Below, one piece after another: positions 1 to 11,645 of a stretch of DNA of 64,000 nucleotides. The notes beneath the pieces were generated by a model. It was not told where the DNA came from and searched no databases. It saw only the letters and a list, made by a program, of their open reading frames with translations. Position 1 is the stretch's first letter; the number at the start of each line of letters is the position of its first letter. Source of the DNA: Bicyclus anynana (Eukaryota; Arthropoda; Insecta; Lepidoptera; Nymphalidae); contig NC_069099.1 in assembly GCF_947172395.1 (NCBI RefSeq), positions 8,933,740 through 8,997,739 of the forward strand, read 5' to 3'. Made by a program: the position numbers and the translations under genes.

Positions 1-80
1 GGAATTTATCAAAAACGTAACAGAAAACAAGATCTTGAACGTCTATTAATTATTACCTAAAACAGAAGTAGGTAACTAAA

Positions 81-229
81 GAGGGTTTATGATGTGGTAG
101 GGGGTAATCCCCAGATCAACAAAATTGATCTGAAAATTCATTTACCACTAGAAAGCCACGTTATTTGTGAGTGTCATAGGCTATATTATATCCCCGTATT
201 CCGTGGGAACTACAAGGGGCGTCTGCTAG
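81..229 (+). mobile_element. Helitron-like non-autonomous element, 3' part
   Basis: The segment carries the block 'AAAGCCACGTTATTTGTGAG', then 'ATCCCCGTATTCC', and ends GTCTGCTAG followed by T. The same blocks recur at 6.6, 16.9, 43.3 and 62.4 kb. A CTAG end next to T fits the CTRR terminus of Helitrons. The left boundary is eroded. No coding capacity. Confidence 0.6.
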
Positions 230-867
230 TTTAAAATAATACAGTAAATGTTGTTTCTCAACTCCGAAAAGCTAATGAATACAATTTTGATTAATAAAAC
301 ATCATATTACCTGAATAGACACTCAAGATTCAATTATATTAAACTCACACTTACACAGACAACATTATCTACAACATTTACCCCTACACCTAACTAATAC
401 GAAGTCGGTTCCAATTTGAATCAATATTAAGATCACGTACTAGATACTCTGTGCCATCCGCGTAATGCGATACATTCGAGAATTAATGCCTCCTACCGGG
501 ACCGAATCCATTTCTGATCTAACTAACCATTACTCGCATGCACCTCTCATTTGAATATTGAGACGAACAAAACGTGGAATGGAAAGTGTTCGAGATACTG
601 TTTACGGTAATAATGATTTTGATTGCCTGGGGGCATTATTTGGATAACCCTTGGCTTTAAGGGGATAATGTGCACTCGAACTGAATTGCATTGCTGTGTG
701 TATGTACCTACTTGAACATTTCTTAAACTTTGAAAGTTATGGCTTACAATAAAATGCTTTATGATAGATTAGATATAATTATTAAATCAGCCTGTTCAAA
801 GTGAGTCAAAATCGAGCTCAAAGGAGTTGGTTACAAAGAAATTATGGTTATAGTAGACTTACAAACG
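230..867. other. Unassigned AT-rich stretch
   Basis: I see no gene, recognisable repeat or strong hairpin here. Confidence 0.5.
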
Positions 868-953
868 TGTTAAAAAAACAAAGGTAAATTAGTCTACATA
901 CGAGTAAATGTTAAAAAAACAAAGGTACATTTATGTAGTCTACATACGAGTAA
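868..953. repeat. Short tandem duplication, unit ~41-45 bp
   Basis: Two adjacent units both begin GTTAAAAAAACAAAGGTA and end AGTCTACATACGAGTAAA. The second (909-953) has a 4-bp insertion before AGTCTAC. Confidence 0.8.
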
Positions 954-1174
954 AAGGTTTCTCGCAACTTATTTATATGGTGTACTAGCTAATACGACAA
1001 ACGTTGTTTGCCATTATACGAATTTCTTTCATACAACATACTGAAATAGTGATTAAAAATGAGAGACGGGCTTGGAGGATGGAAAATATTTTACGGCCTA
1101 TTCTCGCCTTAATGTATACGAAAATCGGCTGTATTAAAATCGGTCGAGTCGTTTTGAAGGAGTGCAATCAAAAT

Positions 1175-1530
1175 CACCGTAAAATAGAGGCCCTGGTACC
1201 TACTATAAGCAGTTACCTAAGTGTAAACAAAATTTAAATCTATATTTATCTAATCTAAACAAAATATATCTAGTGTCTTGTCTATAAGCTATCCTGTGTT
1301 ACGTGGATTACCTACAATATAGGACTTAGCAATTGAGCGATTTTATATCCCATAAGTCACCGTAAAGTAGAGGCTCTGGTACTGTGAACAGAACCTATGT
1401 GCAGGCAAAATTGAAATCTATATCTATCCAAATTAGACAAAATCTATCTAGTGTCTTGTCTATAAGATATACTGTATTACGTGGATTACAATATTGGATT
1501 ACAATTGAGCGATTTTAAATCCCATAAGTC
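1175..1530. repeat. Tandem duplication, unit ~183 bp
   Basis: Unit 1 (1175-1357) and unit 2 (1358-1530) both start CACCGTAAARTAGAGG, pass through CTAGTGTCTTGTCTATAAG and end ATCCCATAAGTCA. The units differ by scattered substitutions and small indels, so the duplication is old. No open frame spans either unit. Confidence 0.85.
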
Positions 1531-1848
1531 AGTTCCAGAAAAATTTAATACGCAAATTGGTCAATCGATCGCCCTATCAATTCGGCAGATCGCCGGCAAG
1601 GATAATCGGTCTTAATTTGATTGGCACTGCACCAGATGGTAACGACGCGACGCGAAGACTCTATCCGATCGTAACTTGTTAGGTTTTTGTTGGTCATCGC
1701 GTAACAGGGGACTTTGGATTGATGGTGATTACCTACAGCACCTACCTTAGCAGCAGATGCCCGGTTTATCCAGATAAAGCATCTTTCAGATTAATAACGA
1801 CCTTGAAAACTGTAAGAATTTTATAGTTTATAATATACTTCATCAGCA
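1531..1848. other. Unassigned stretch
   Basis: Somewhat less AT-rich than its surroundings around 1560-1680. No gene or repeat recognised. Confidence 0.5.
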
Positions 1849-2042
1849 TTTTTTTTATTCTTTACAAGTTAGCCCTTGACAGTCAAATCTCACCTGATGG
1901 TAAGTGATAATGCAATCTAAGATAGAAGTGAGCTAACTTGTTAGCCGAGGAGGATGAAATCCACACCCCTTTCGGTTTCTACACGGCATCGTACCGGAAC
2001 GCTAAATCGCTTGGCGGTACATACGTCTTTGCCGGTTCATAT
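1849..2042 (-). mobile_element. SINE family B, 5'-truncated copy
   Basis: Read on the minus strand it contains CGTACCGGAACGCTAAATC-type body sequence, then CACTTACCATCAGGTGAGAT, GGCTAACTTGTAAAGAATAA and a poly-A run (the T run at 1850-1857 on plus). It matches the copies at 15.5, 22.3, 42.3 and 63.8 kb. The tRNA-like head is missing. Confidence 0.75.
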
Positions 2043-2140
2043 ACTATAATGAATTCATATACACTACAACTAAATACTGTAAAAGTATACGTAGATACAT
2101 GTTTCAACTGACTATCTACTGAATTTAGCGTTGTTTCTTT

Positions 2141-2175
2141 CCTGAACTCTACGAACCAGGTTCGTAGAGTTCAGG
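2141..2175. repeat. Perfect 35-bp palindrome around one central base
   Basis: CCTGAACTCTACGAACC is followed by a single A and then its exact reverse complement. As RNA it would form a 15-17 bp stem with almost no loop. No flanking repeats identify it as part of a larger element. Confidence 0.9.
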
Positions 2176-2789
2176 AGTCTCTACAATCATTTAAATAAAC
2201 TAGATATGTTTCAAAAGTGCTTGTGAACTAATTCTACTCCCAGAATACAACCCAGAATTTTGAATTTGAAATGGAGAATCTCAATATATTCTACGAGTAT
2301 ATTCATGAGGTTCTAACATATCCTATGTTGCAAAAACTAAAAAGTATCGTTTTAGCTTTATCAGTGTTACTAAAAGGTTTATTCTAGAATCGGATACAGT
2401 TCACAAAACTAAAATTTTAAGGCGATATTTTGATAGAACCTTTTCGAATCCGTGAATTACTACCTTTTAAAGGCAAAAATACAATGCGATGTTGAAACTT
2501 TCTCCGCCGACATTGAAACTGTCTGCCAATGTTTCCAATTAATTAGCGAATCTCAGGAAGTAAAATAACCATTATTGATTACATTACAGTTTCCCCTTTT
2601 AAGAGTAACATGAGAAACCACTCAGATGCTTTGTACGTATTAATCTATGATTGTTCTTTGCTTACTGATGTTTACAAACTCGTACGTATGTATTAGTTTC
2701 CACTACTGATGACGGAAATGGAATTGCTACGTGATTTATTTATGTATTTGACCATATCTTTGATATTCGGACCGTAAGTAAAGTATAGT
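2176..2789. other. Unassigned AT-rich stretch
   Basis: No gene or repeat recognised. Confidence 0.5.
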
Positions 2790-2990
2790 AGTCAAAGCGG
2801 ACTTTTTCTCGTGAAATTTAGCTTTGTACAAATCCTGCGAGTACCATTTAATTTTTCCAAATTAGAAGTAGTCTATGTGTTAGTTCAGGGTATAATCTAT
2901 ATTCAATCCAAGTTTCAGCCGGTTTAGTACTTTCGCCCAGAAATACCATTTAACATCCATACAGACTTTCGCGTTTAATAATGTAACCTG
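2790..2990 (-). mobile_element. Degenerate Helitron-like element
   Basis: It resembles the family ending GCGGGCGTCCGCTAG. Recognisable pieces on plus are GTCTATGTGTTAGTTCAGGG, the run of weak homology to the lipid of that family 'TTTCAGCC', and ACTTTCGCGTTTAATAATGT at the far end. Heavily mutated, with both ends blurred. Confidence 0.5.
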
Positions 2991-4720
2991 CAAGTAATGT
3001 CTTAGATAAGTAATTAAGTACTAAAAGTTTCACTTTCAGTAGGATGAAACCTAAATACATAGACGAATGGGTAATTAATTCGATAAGGGAGTTTCTGTAT
3101 TTGAGTGAGACGTGCGGCTTGACAAAGGTTTATTTAATTTTTGCGGGTACTTTACGTAACACATAATAAAATTTGTGTGATTTTATACAATTACACGCGT
3201 AGGTACATGTCTACATCCTAACCTCATTATGTAGTCTTAAATATACGCCAACCTTGAAGAGGTAGAAGCTTAATTACATAAGACACCGTACTGTACCGGA
3301 AACTTAAGTAAGTTGCCAGCAAGGTTTTGCCGTTAGGGCTGATTAGAAGCAGCCGAAACTAGTTTTCGAAGATGAGTCAATTTAGAAAAGATCGTTTTAT
3401 AGATTGGCCCCTCATATCCGTAAATGATGATGAGGTGAAAATCATAATTAGGTATAGAGTATATTTTTTATACATCAACCTACGTCCATTTCGAAGTTAA
3501 AACTCCAGCTGTATAATCTAAAAATCGTATATTAATTAGACAAACGGTCTCCGAGAACGCTGCTGTATTTATTCGCCGAATCGCTAAGCTAATTCTCAGC
3601 ACAAAAAAATGAGCCAGCCCCTTAGCACCCGAGGAGGCAATTAAGGTCGCCTAAGGCTTTTTTTGCACTTAGACTTCACAGTCAGGGCCTTAACTGCAAT
3701 CTCTTCAAAGATTTAGCTTCAGAGGTAAGGATGTAATGGAGATTTAGATTTGCATCCGTATTATCTGTAGATGTTGATGTTAAGTAAAATTACTTGACAG
3801 TTTAAAAAAAAAATAGTAGTTATAGGATTTGATTTTCGATACACATTTTAAATATACAACCTTTTGCATCTAATTTAACAAATAAAATATATGAGTTATA
3901 AACAAGGCTTGCAAACTTTCAAGAAAAAAAATACTTTTTAAAACATCATAATTCGACTTAAAAGTATTGAGAAAAGATAATTGATTTCCTGACAAAGCAC
4001 CTGGTTCTAGGTTTTCAATTTATATCTGGTAATAAATATAATTATTTAGATTGAAAGTCAATGTGTTATATCTAAAAATTTCCTTTAGTCTTTAGTCTGA
4101 TAGTCTAAATGTCTTCTACTCGTATATGAGCAGTTTGTTCTTATATTACACATCGCATATCAGGTTTACACAAAAGCGTGGAATATCTTCGCGATGCACA
4201 CCTCACATTGATTTTTGAAAGCGTTTACTTTAAACGACGCACCGCTCTCTGTACACGTCTCCTAAGTGTTTCGTTTTTAAAAAGACGAGATATTCCAACA
4301 TAAAGCACAGCGGATGGGGTGCAAAAATATTTATCACATTTAACGTAATGAAAAGAAAGAATAATATATCAATCTTTTGTCTCAAGGCGTGACGCTGGCG
4401 GGATCCAGGAAAATTAAGACTGAGAAATGGGGCGGCTATTATGATAATTATTATTTGTTTTAAAAGATGCAACCTCCGTGCAAATTAAGGAAAATAGGGC
4501 CGTGTTTTACTTGGATTAGATTGCATTACAAATTACGTGATGATAAATATTTATAAACAAGGGCAGTGTTGTCTAGTTGCTTTATATAAACGGTTGCTAT
4601 TGAGAAAAGGTTGTGTGATAAGTTTTTGGCGAATATTTTTGTAAGCTGATGGTTCCGTATTAAAAATTTTACTAATAGAAATATCTTTGGAGATATTTTA
4701 TGATAAGTAAACACTTATTA
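2991..4720. other. Unassigned AT-rich stretch, 1.7 kb
   Basis: No exon or known repeat recognised. At 3600-3675 two A/T-rich arms (GCACAAAAAAAT and GGCTTTTTTTGCAC) could pair imperfectly. The open frames here are short and low-complexity. Confidence 0.5.
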
Positions 4721-5018
4721 TTGATAGCCTAGCGGATATAACCTCTGCCTCCGATTGCGTTAGGCGTAAGTTCGAATCCTCATGCACCTCCAACTTTTCA
4801 GTTGTGCGCATATTAAGAAATTAAATATCACGTGTCTCAAACGGTGAAGGAAAACATCGTGAGGAAACCTGCACACCAGAGAATTTTCTTAATTCTCTGC
4901 GTGTATGAAGTCTGCCATTCCGCATTGAGCCAGTGTGGTGGACTATTGGCCTAACCCCTCTCATTCTGAGAGGATATTCGTGCTCTGCAGTGAGCCGAAT
5001 ATGGGTTGATAATGATGA
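4721..5018 (+). mobile_element. SINE family A, full-length diverged copy
   Basis: The tRNA-like head has an A box (GATAGCCTAGCGGATA) and a B box (AGTTCGAATCC) separated by about 35 bp. The body includes TTAAGAAATTAAATATCACG and GTGGACTATTGGCCTAACCC. The tail is GGGTTGATAATGATGA. Compared with the 27.2-kb copy, the head is mutated after CTCCGATT. Confidence 0.85.
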
Positions 5019-6224
5019 ATTATTTGGGGTTCGCTTGAAAAAATCAAATATTACGAAATGCAGTCTACGTTGAATTGACTCTTTAACTTTCATTTCAGTA
5101 TAAATTTTCTCTATTTAACGCATGACGTTACCTTCTAAGATGTGTCAACTCCTCAATTATTGCTAAAGATTCAAAATTTACCAGATGGGTGAAACGTTCT
5201 GGCTCGGAGCGATGTACGATTGAAAAATTGTTGCGAGACCTTACGTAATCATACGAGGGTGTAGTTTTGCCTGGGGTGACGGGGGGCGAGTGACGGGGGA
5301 GCTATCCTGCCGTATCAAGGTGCTGTGAGGCGAGATGTCATAAATTGTAATATTCAAGAAGCAGGTGTTTTTAAAATAGTTAACGTAGAAACTATTGTGA
5401 AAACCAAGATTATTTTTCTGATACTTTGTTTGGATATGGCCAATGATGTTAAATACTGTTAGATGTGTTACTAGGTCATGAAAAATGAGGCGCTCAAAAG
5501 AGGAAATTTCCACATCTGAATGTTAGTTGTGGTCAACAACGAACGTTATTTGAACAAATACAATCGTCTACAATGTCGAGTTGTGTATTCAGGAAGTGTA
5601 AAAATTATATTTCGATGGCTCCTATGTATGAGGGCCAATGTGCAAAATGACAACTTTTCACTAGAGGCGTTTTAAGTTTCATTTCAATATATCTTTTGCA
5701 TGCTACAACTCATGCTCATGAAACTTTGCATACATACATGTACGTCATTTAAGATTTATAAACTTTTTTGTATACCTACTAGTTTTTTAAATAATGTACA
5801 TAAGTTAATTTCATATACCTTCAAACTTTCATAATACTTTGGGTAATACGAAATACTTCATATATTTACGATGTTTTCTACAACTTGTGTTATCTTCGAG
5901 TTCCGCTTAGTAGATTTTCCAACTTCCGGAATGTTTGATGGCATTTGGCACTGGCGTTGTCAAGGCAGCAGTTTCCCGGACGGTTACGAGATCTTTGGAT
6001 TTTATGTAATTGCAACACAAATAACTTGCGACATTAATTTTGAAGTTATTTTTCTTACTTATTAGTTTTACTACTATTAAAGTAGACACATATAGTTTAA
6101 ATAATTTCAATACACACATAGGTTTTTAGTTTTGTAGGTTAGGTAGGTTGTGAAACTTTAGTAGACACCAGGAGCGTCTTCGTAGAGTCTGATGATGTAC
6201 AGATGGTTTAGGAAACATCGTATC
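5019..6224. other. Unassigned stretch with a G-rich patch
   Basis: A G-rich patch at about 5270-5335 (GGGGTGACGGGGGGCGAG) stands out on the AT-rich background. No gene or repeat was recognised. Short overlapping frames at 5871-6119 on both strands look accidental. Confidence 0.45.
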
Positions 6225-6352
6225 GTCATCTTAGACGGTGAACGTCCACTAACGGATATTAGCGGTCCTTTTGTATAGAGATTTTCAAATTCCACGTACC
6301 AGTACTGCATCCAGCGGTCATTTCGACCCTTTTGATGCCGTCGGTCCACCTA
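6225..6352 (-). pseudogene. Highly diverged RTE-like LINE 3' end
   Basis: The minus-strand peptide keeps the spacing of the RTE C-terminus (RWMQ followed by GRSPSKM, against RWMQ...GRPSADM in the 40.9-kb copy). Nucleotide homology to the neighbouring RTE tail at 6.4 kb is weak. It is probably an old copy of the same or a sister family. Confidence 0.5.
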
Positions 6353-6427
6353 AGACAAGAGAACAGAAATACAAACATTATTTTTTACATAAATAGATTT
6401 AATATTAATCAGGTGTAAATATAATCA

Positions 6428-6600
6428 GGTGATACATCATCATCATCATATCAGCCGATGGATGTCCACTGCAGGACACAGGCCTTTTGTAGGGACTTCC
6501 AAACATCACGATACTGAGCCACCTGCATCCAGCGAATCCCTGCGACTCGCTTGATGTCGTCAGTCCACCTGATGGGGGGTCGGCCAACACTGCGCCGATA
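6428..6600 (-). pseudogene. RTE-clade LINE, 3'-end fragment
   Basis: On minus it codes for the last part of the RTE protein (WTDDIKRVAG, RWMQVAQYRDVW), then GGCTGA and an ATG repeat tail. It is closely related to 40.80-40.95 kb and retains the GGAAGTCC spelling that the 40.9-kb copy has lost by a one-base deletion. Confidence 0.85.
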
Positions 6601-6607
6601 CTGTATA

Positions 6608-6837
6608 CCATAATATACTATAATATTATAGAGATAAAAATATACTGTATAGTAATATTATAGAGATAAATTTGTGGGTTTGTTTGGGAGAGGTTGTAAA
6701 AGGTAGTCTCTGGATGTACAGAACCGATTTTGTTTTTTTTTTTAGAAAAATAAAGCCGCTTTATTTGTGAGTGTTATTCCCGTATTTTCACGGAAACAGA
6801 AACTACGCCATTGACGTCTGGTAGTGGTTGTAGCTAG
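6608..6837 (+). mobile_element. Helitron-like element with duplicated 5' end
   Basis: The 5' part is a tandem repeat of TATAATATTATAGAGATAAA-like sequence (about 6613-6638 and 6650-6672). The body carries a 'GATTTTG' block, 'TTTATTTGTGAGTGTTATTC' and an end GTAGCTAG followed by T. It abuts a second Helitron at 6841. Confidence 0.6.
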
Positions 6838-6840
6838 TCT

Positions 6841-7188
6841 TCTATATATATAAAAATGAATTGCTGTTCGTTAGTCTCGCTAAAACTCGAGAACGGCTGA
6901 ACGGATTTATCTTATCTTGGTCTTGAAATGTTCGTGGAGGTTTAAAAGGTGAGAAAAATTAGAATAATTGCCGGGAAAACCATAAAATCAACCCTTTTCT
7001 ATTTCCCATATAAACGTTTGAGTTTTAAGTAGGGGTAGGAGTAGGATAGGGGTAGAGTAGGGGTAGGGTAGGTTAAGTGTAGGGGTAAGGTAGGGATAGG
7101 GTAGAGGAAGGGTAGGGGTTGAGTAATGTAGTGTAGGGATAGGAAAGAAGTGCACATAAGTCAAAGCGAAGCTTGACGGGTCCGCTAG
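6841..7188 (+). mobile_element. Helitron-like element, GGGTAGGG family
   Basis: It starts TCTATATATATAAAAATGAA and ends GACGGGTCCGCTAG followed by T, matching the 5'-TC...CTAG-3' pattern. The interior from about 7030 to 7140 is a degenerate purine-rich minisatellite of GGGTAGGGGTAG units. Related copies lie at 13.7 and 55.9 kb. No transposase. Confidence 0.8.
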
Positions 7189-7740
7189 TCTCTAATAAAA
7201 TTATTTCAAAATCGAGAGAAGATTTAAAAGGTAAGATTTGCAAGCAATGTCTAACTATAATCACAAATTAATATGTAACATAATATTTGCTATGAGTTTT
7301 TGCAAATAAATCTCTTCGAATTTATTGCAAAACATTTTAAATAAACGTTGATGACTACATTGAAATTAATTTAATCGTTAGAGCTAAGGGATAAATATTT
7401 TTATTTCAAGTAATAAATGTTGAAGGGAAAAAAGTTTTATCCTTACAAGGCCGATGTAATGAAACCGATGTTAAATGCTTGTTATGGTAATATATCTCAT
7501 TTGCCGACGACATTACTCTTCCCGCCGTAACGGTTCAACGTATTGAATTACCACCATAACGGCATCGCTAACGAATTTAAAGTTATTAAGGGAATAGCGG
7601 TTTTCAAAAAAATGGCCCCGAAATGATATATGGATTGATTATTTTATAATTGAATGCAAAGACTTGCAGGTAAATTTTGTATCTCTGTGTACATTTAAAA
7701 ATAAAAGCTAGAAGAAGAAAGAAATTGGGTTTTGCAAGAT
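7189..7740. other. Unassigned AT-rich stretch
   Basis: No gene or repeat recognised. Confidence 0.5.
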
Positions 7741-7915
7741 TTTATGTAACAAATGCCATCCGGTGCTTATTGACAACCCTTCGTGGATATCAGTATACAG
7801 TGGTGGATATCAGTATATCATATACAGTGGTAGATGAGATTTCTCAGTTGGTTTGATGTTCATTTTAATAGGTTGTTAATAAAGATCAAGTTAATAAAGG
7901 ACCAACTGAGCTAAA
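7741..7915. repeat. Dispersed repeat shared with 46.8 kb
   Basis: Blocks such as GGTGCTTATTG, GTGGATATCA and TTGATGTTCATTTTAATAGG are shared with 46785-46915. This copy has an internal tandem duplication of GTGGATATCAGTATA (7791 and 7804). Element type unknown. Confidence 0.6.
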
Positions 7916-9363
7916 CTGCAAAAGTAATTCCCAAATTAATTTGAATTGGAACTCTAATTCTTCTAATTCTTTAACATCAACGAATAACCAACAACTACAG
8001 AAATTGTTTAAATATTTAAAATGACTTATTGTCTTTTAAGTTTTTAATAAAAATATAGTAGAAACAGATTGCAGCGAAAAAAAAATACGCAAAACAAATT
8101 GTAAATTTATTTGAGCACGGTCCGTGTTGAAGATATTCAGTTTAAACAGTTCACGTCGGTTTCATAAAATATTAATAGAGATGCAGCCGCACCCTACACC
8201 GGCTGCTGCGGTACACTCGACATTCATTTATTATTTAAAATTCAACCTTACGCCGTACATCATAAGGACTATGTTAATTTAAGTCTGCGCCAGTGTAGGT
8301 GTAATAAGTATTTAGTTGCGGGGACTCCTGTTAGGGACTAGGGTCCACGAGTGCTGGCTTTGATGAAAATGCGATTCGATTTGAGATTAGTTCGATATTG
8401 TTAATTTCGGGATTACTGAGTTGAAAGTAAAAATCGTTATTGAATCTAGGAGAGTTTTATTGAATTCTCTTTGTGTGTCGAAAAAGGATAGAAAGTATGG
8501 GATATGTTTGTATTTTTTTTTCATTTGTTTTTTATTATAGGCATGTATGGCAAGCCAATGTCACCCGGTATTAAGAGATAAATAGTGTAAATAGCTCGAA
8601 AGTACAAGGCAACAGTACCTTGTATGTCTCGTAAGGTACGCTATAAACCGATACCTTGGGCTCAGTGATTATTAAAAAATCATTGAGCTTAGATGCTGTA
8701 GAATTTGTTTATCACGTACAATTAATACGAAATTAAAACTTCAATTGACTATTGTAATATTTTTAGAACTAACACGCTTCGTTACTTGGAAAAGCAAAAG
8801 CAATATTATCTAAACAAAACAAGACTAATGTTAAAACTAAAATAAATAAGACATAAGTTTTTGTACATATTAAAAATAAATTAAATAAGACAACAAGTTT
8901 TTAGATTCTTCGTACAGTAAAAATATTTAGAAATAGTATTCCATTTTTCTTTTTATCACAATTCTAGTGCAGAAATCTGTATTGTAGAAATGTGCAGGAA
9001 AATCTGAACTTCAAAATAAAATAGGTATTCTAAAGACCCCAATTTCGTTTTACTTTAGAATTCAACATGCTATCACCCAGAGATTCGAAGTGTTGGACAC
9101 CTACCACATTGAAACGCTTGGCAAGGCGTCTCGTTCATACATGCTCGCATATTTTATTCATAAACACGGACTATTCTGCTCCGTATCATATATGACTATA
9201 AAATGCTCACAGAGTGCAAATAAAAGCATATAAAACCTCAACGCTTTGTAGGTTAACGTCTTTACGATGTTCGTGATATCTGATATAATGTTTTCAGTCC
9301 GAATGAGTTTTTATTTTATGTGCGTCTATGCTTTGCAAATTTTAATTAGTCTTTGTATTTAAA
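7916..9363. other. Unassigned AT-rich stretch, 1.4 kb
   Basis: No gene recognised. There are two weak hairpins: GCAGCCG/CGGCTGC at 8183-8206 and TACAAGG/CCTTGTA near 8600-8622. Confidence 0.5.
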
Positions 9364-9664
9364 TCATCATCATTATCGACCGATATTCGGCTCACTGCTG
9401 AGCTTGAGTCTCCTCTCAGAATGAGAGGGGTTAGGCCAATAGTCCACCACGCTGGGCCAATGCGGATTGGCAGACTTCACACACGCAGAGAATTAAGAAA
9501 ATTCTCCGGTATGCAGGTTTCCTCACGATGTTTTTCCTTTACCATTTGAGACTCATGATATTTAATTTCTTAAAATGCACACAACTGAAATGTTGGAGGT
9601 GCATGCCCCGGACCGGATTCAAACCCACACTCTCCGGAATCAGAGGCAGAGGTCATATCTACTA
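9364..9664 (-). mobile_element. SINE family A, near full-length
   Basis: Minus-strand copy. The tail (ATCATCATCATTATC on plus) is at 9364, the conserved body TTAAGAAATTAAATATCATG is in the middle, and a tRNA-like B-box remnant (GGTTTGAATCC on minus) lies near 9620. The A box is eroded at the 9660 end. Confidence 0.85.
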
Positions 9665-10280
9665 TAAATGTTATAATATGCTTAATTATATTTTCTTAGA
9701 ACTAAACTCCTTTTCGAGGTCCCAACAAAATATTTAGGAATGTATACAATGAAAGTGTGTCACATTTTATTCGAACTTGTTTTGTCGTTTCTGCGTCATT
9801 GAAGTATAATAAACCTATAAAACAAAATATATTCAGGCCCAAATATCTTTATCAAAATATTGAAAACAATGTTGTTAGGCAGAAATGTATATATTAGTAG
9901 GCACTAGGTTACTAGGCGATGCTTCCCCAAGCCATTCTACTCTTAAATTTGGAAATAAATACTTTTATGATTTTTTTTTCTGATTGTGTAAGTGCCGTAG
10001 GTTCTTTAGGGGACCTCAGCGGCGTCACTGTTGGTTTTCATGACGTTTCATTTAATTGTTTGAGACAAACCTCATTCTTAGGACACATAAATGTTAATCA
10101 ATGAAATAATTATTACAATAAGGTTAAATTAGTCGAATCTGTCCGTCAGAATCTATTGAGAAGAGCCGTCAAGAAATAGAGAGCTTTTTTGAGAAATCTA
10201 CATATTTTTACTTCTCGTAGAAGTTGTAAGTTGTTCCGCTTCTCTCCAAGTAAGTATCTTGCAAGAAATTAGTCAATTGT
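9665..10280. other. Unassigned AT-rich stretch
   Basis: No gene recognised. A 61-codon frame at 9919-10104 has no recognisable motif. Confidence 0.5.
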
Positions 10281-10696
10281 ACAGTAACCTTGGTACACCT
10301 AGTGGGGGTCGACCAACACTGCGCTTTCCGGTGCGGGGTCGCCATTCCAGCACCTTGGGACCCCAACGTCCAACGGCTTTTCGAACTATGTGGCCTGCCC
10401 ATTGCCACTTCAGCTTCGCGACTCGCTGAGCTATGTCAGTGACTTTGGTTCGTCTACGGATCTCCTCATTTCTGATTCGGTCAAGCAGAGAAGCTCCAAG
10501 CATAGCTTGCTCTATCGCCCGCTGAGTGACTTTGAACCTTCTAATAAGGCCCATAGTTAGCGATACTACTACTCCCACTAGGTGGACCGAAGACATCAAG
10601 CGGGTTGCAGGGAGCCCTTGATGTTTGGAAGTCCATGCAAGAGGCCCATGTCCAGCAGTGGACGTCCATCGGCTGATAATGATGACAGTGACCTTG
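10281..10696 (+). pseudogene. RTE-clade LINE copy with 5' inversion and target-site duplication
   Basis: The 3' tail lies on plus at about 10573-10684 (RWTEDIKRVAG, then GGCTGATAATGATGA). The upstream part of the same element (10293-10566) lies on minus and encodes SLTMGLIRRFKVTQ through SVGRPP, which in an intact element directly precedes RWTDD. The whole is flanked by ACAGTAACCTTG (10281-10292) and ACAGTGACCTTG (10685-10696). The layout matches known twin-priming inversions of LINEs. The tail also lacks about 30 bp around RWMQ. Confidence 0.85.
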
Positions 10697-11385
10697 ACTC
10701 TATAAACATACTGAAATAAACTCTGTTTATATGACTGTTATATGAAGTCTAATAGTAGTTTTAAAAATAAGCCTCAACAATCAGAGCATGGTAGTTTTCA
10801 TTTTTAGGTATCCAATGACGATGTAGTGATAGTTACTATGAACAAATTACTGTTATAATGTATGATTAGCTTCAGTCCAGCCTCTTCGAGCAGAGAAATA
10901 CCATTCCTTAATCTATGTTAAGTATATTAACTGACAAAGTATATACAAAAAACCTATTCTGTGTTATGAACTCGAACTTATTTATGTTGGAAGCAAATAA
11001 TGTCTATGGAAATTTTCAAGTTCGTGTGTACGTGGACAAACAAAATTACACATTAACAAAAAATCTTTATTATACCTAAAGTGGCTATACGTATCACAAA
11101 CAAATTTGCTTTTCACTTGATTTTCAACAATTCTAACTTGTTGTCGCAGGATCCCGTTATGATGAGGCTCTTATGCATATTATTATGGCGATCAAATGAA
11201 TCATAATATCGGTCAACATTTTTTATTTAAAAAGCCTTTAATTTCCAGATTAGATAAGCTCTGAGATTATGGGATGTGAAGAAGTTATTTATATTTATGA
11301 CTAGCGGACCCGATACGTTGACATGACATACATGACCGACCATTGGCTTGAACTAGGGCTGATTACAGTTTTTTTGTGAAATTGA
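10697..11385. other. Unassigned AT-rich stretch
   Basis: No gene or repeat recognised. Confidence 0.5.
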
Positions 11386-11480
11386 CTACCGGCCATCGCC
11401 AAAGGAGGATTGCACAGGTGTCGCGCATCGCTGCAACTACGACCACTCTGCCAAAAGTGAACGATTAAGAAGAAGATTAG
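11386..11480 (+). pseudogene. LINE 3'-end remnant, second RTE-like family
   Basis: GCATCGCTGCAACTACGACC-type sequence with CCACTCTGCCAAAAGTGAAC resembles the tail found at 28.94-29.14 kb, where the preceding codons read SPIRWTD...WRNTAHH. Short and degraded; clade assigned only by resemblance. Confidence 0.45.
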
Positions 11481-11645
11481 TAAATAAACTTTGTAAAAGT
11501 AGCAGATTACCTGCGACTATAACTTTCGGAGCTACTATTTGCGGCGATGCTATGGGTCGCTCAACAACGCTCCGTACTAGATGACACGAAAGGATGACGT
11601 CCTCGATTCGTGAGACTATTATTTATACTAATAGCATTAACAACT

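Noticed and set aside
7030..7140. Repeated GGGTAG units as a telomeric or CRISPR-like array
   Set aside because: Irregular units inside a Helitron-like element; no spacers and not the insect telomere repeat.
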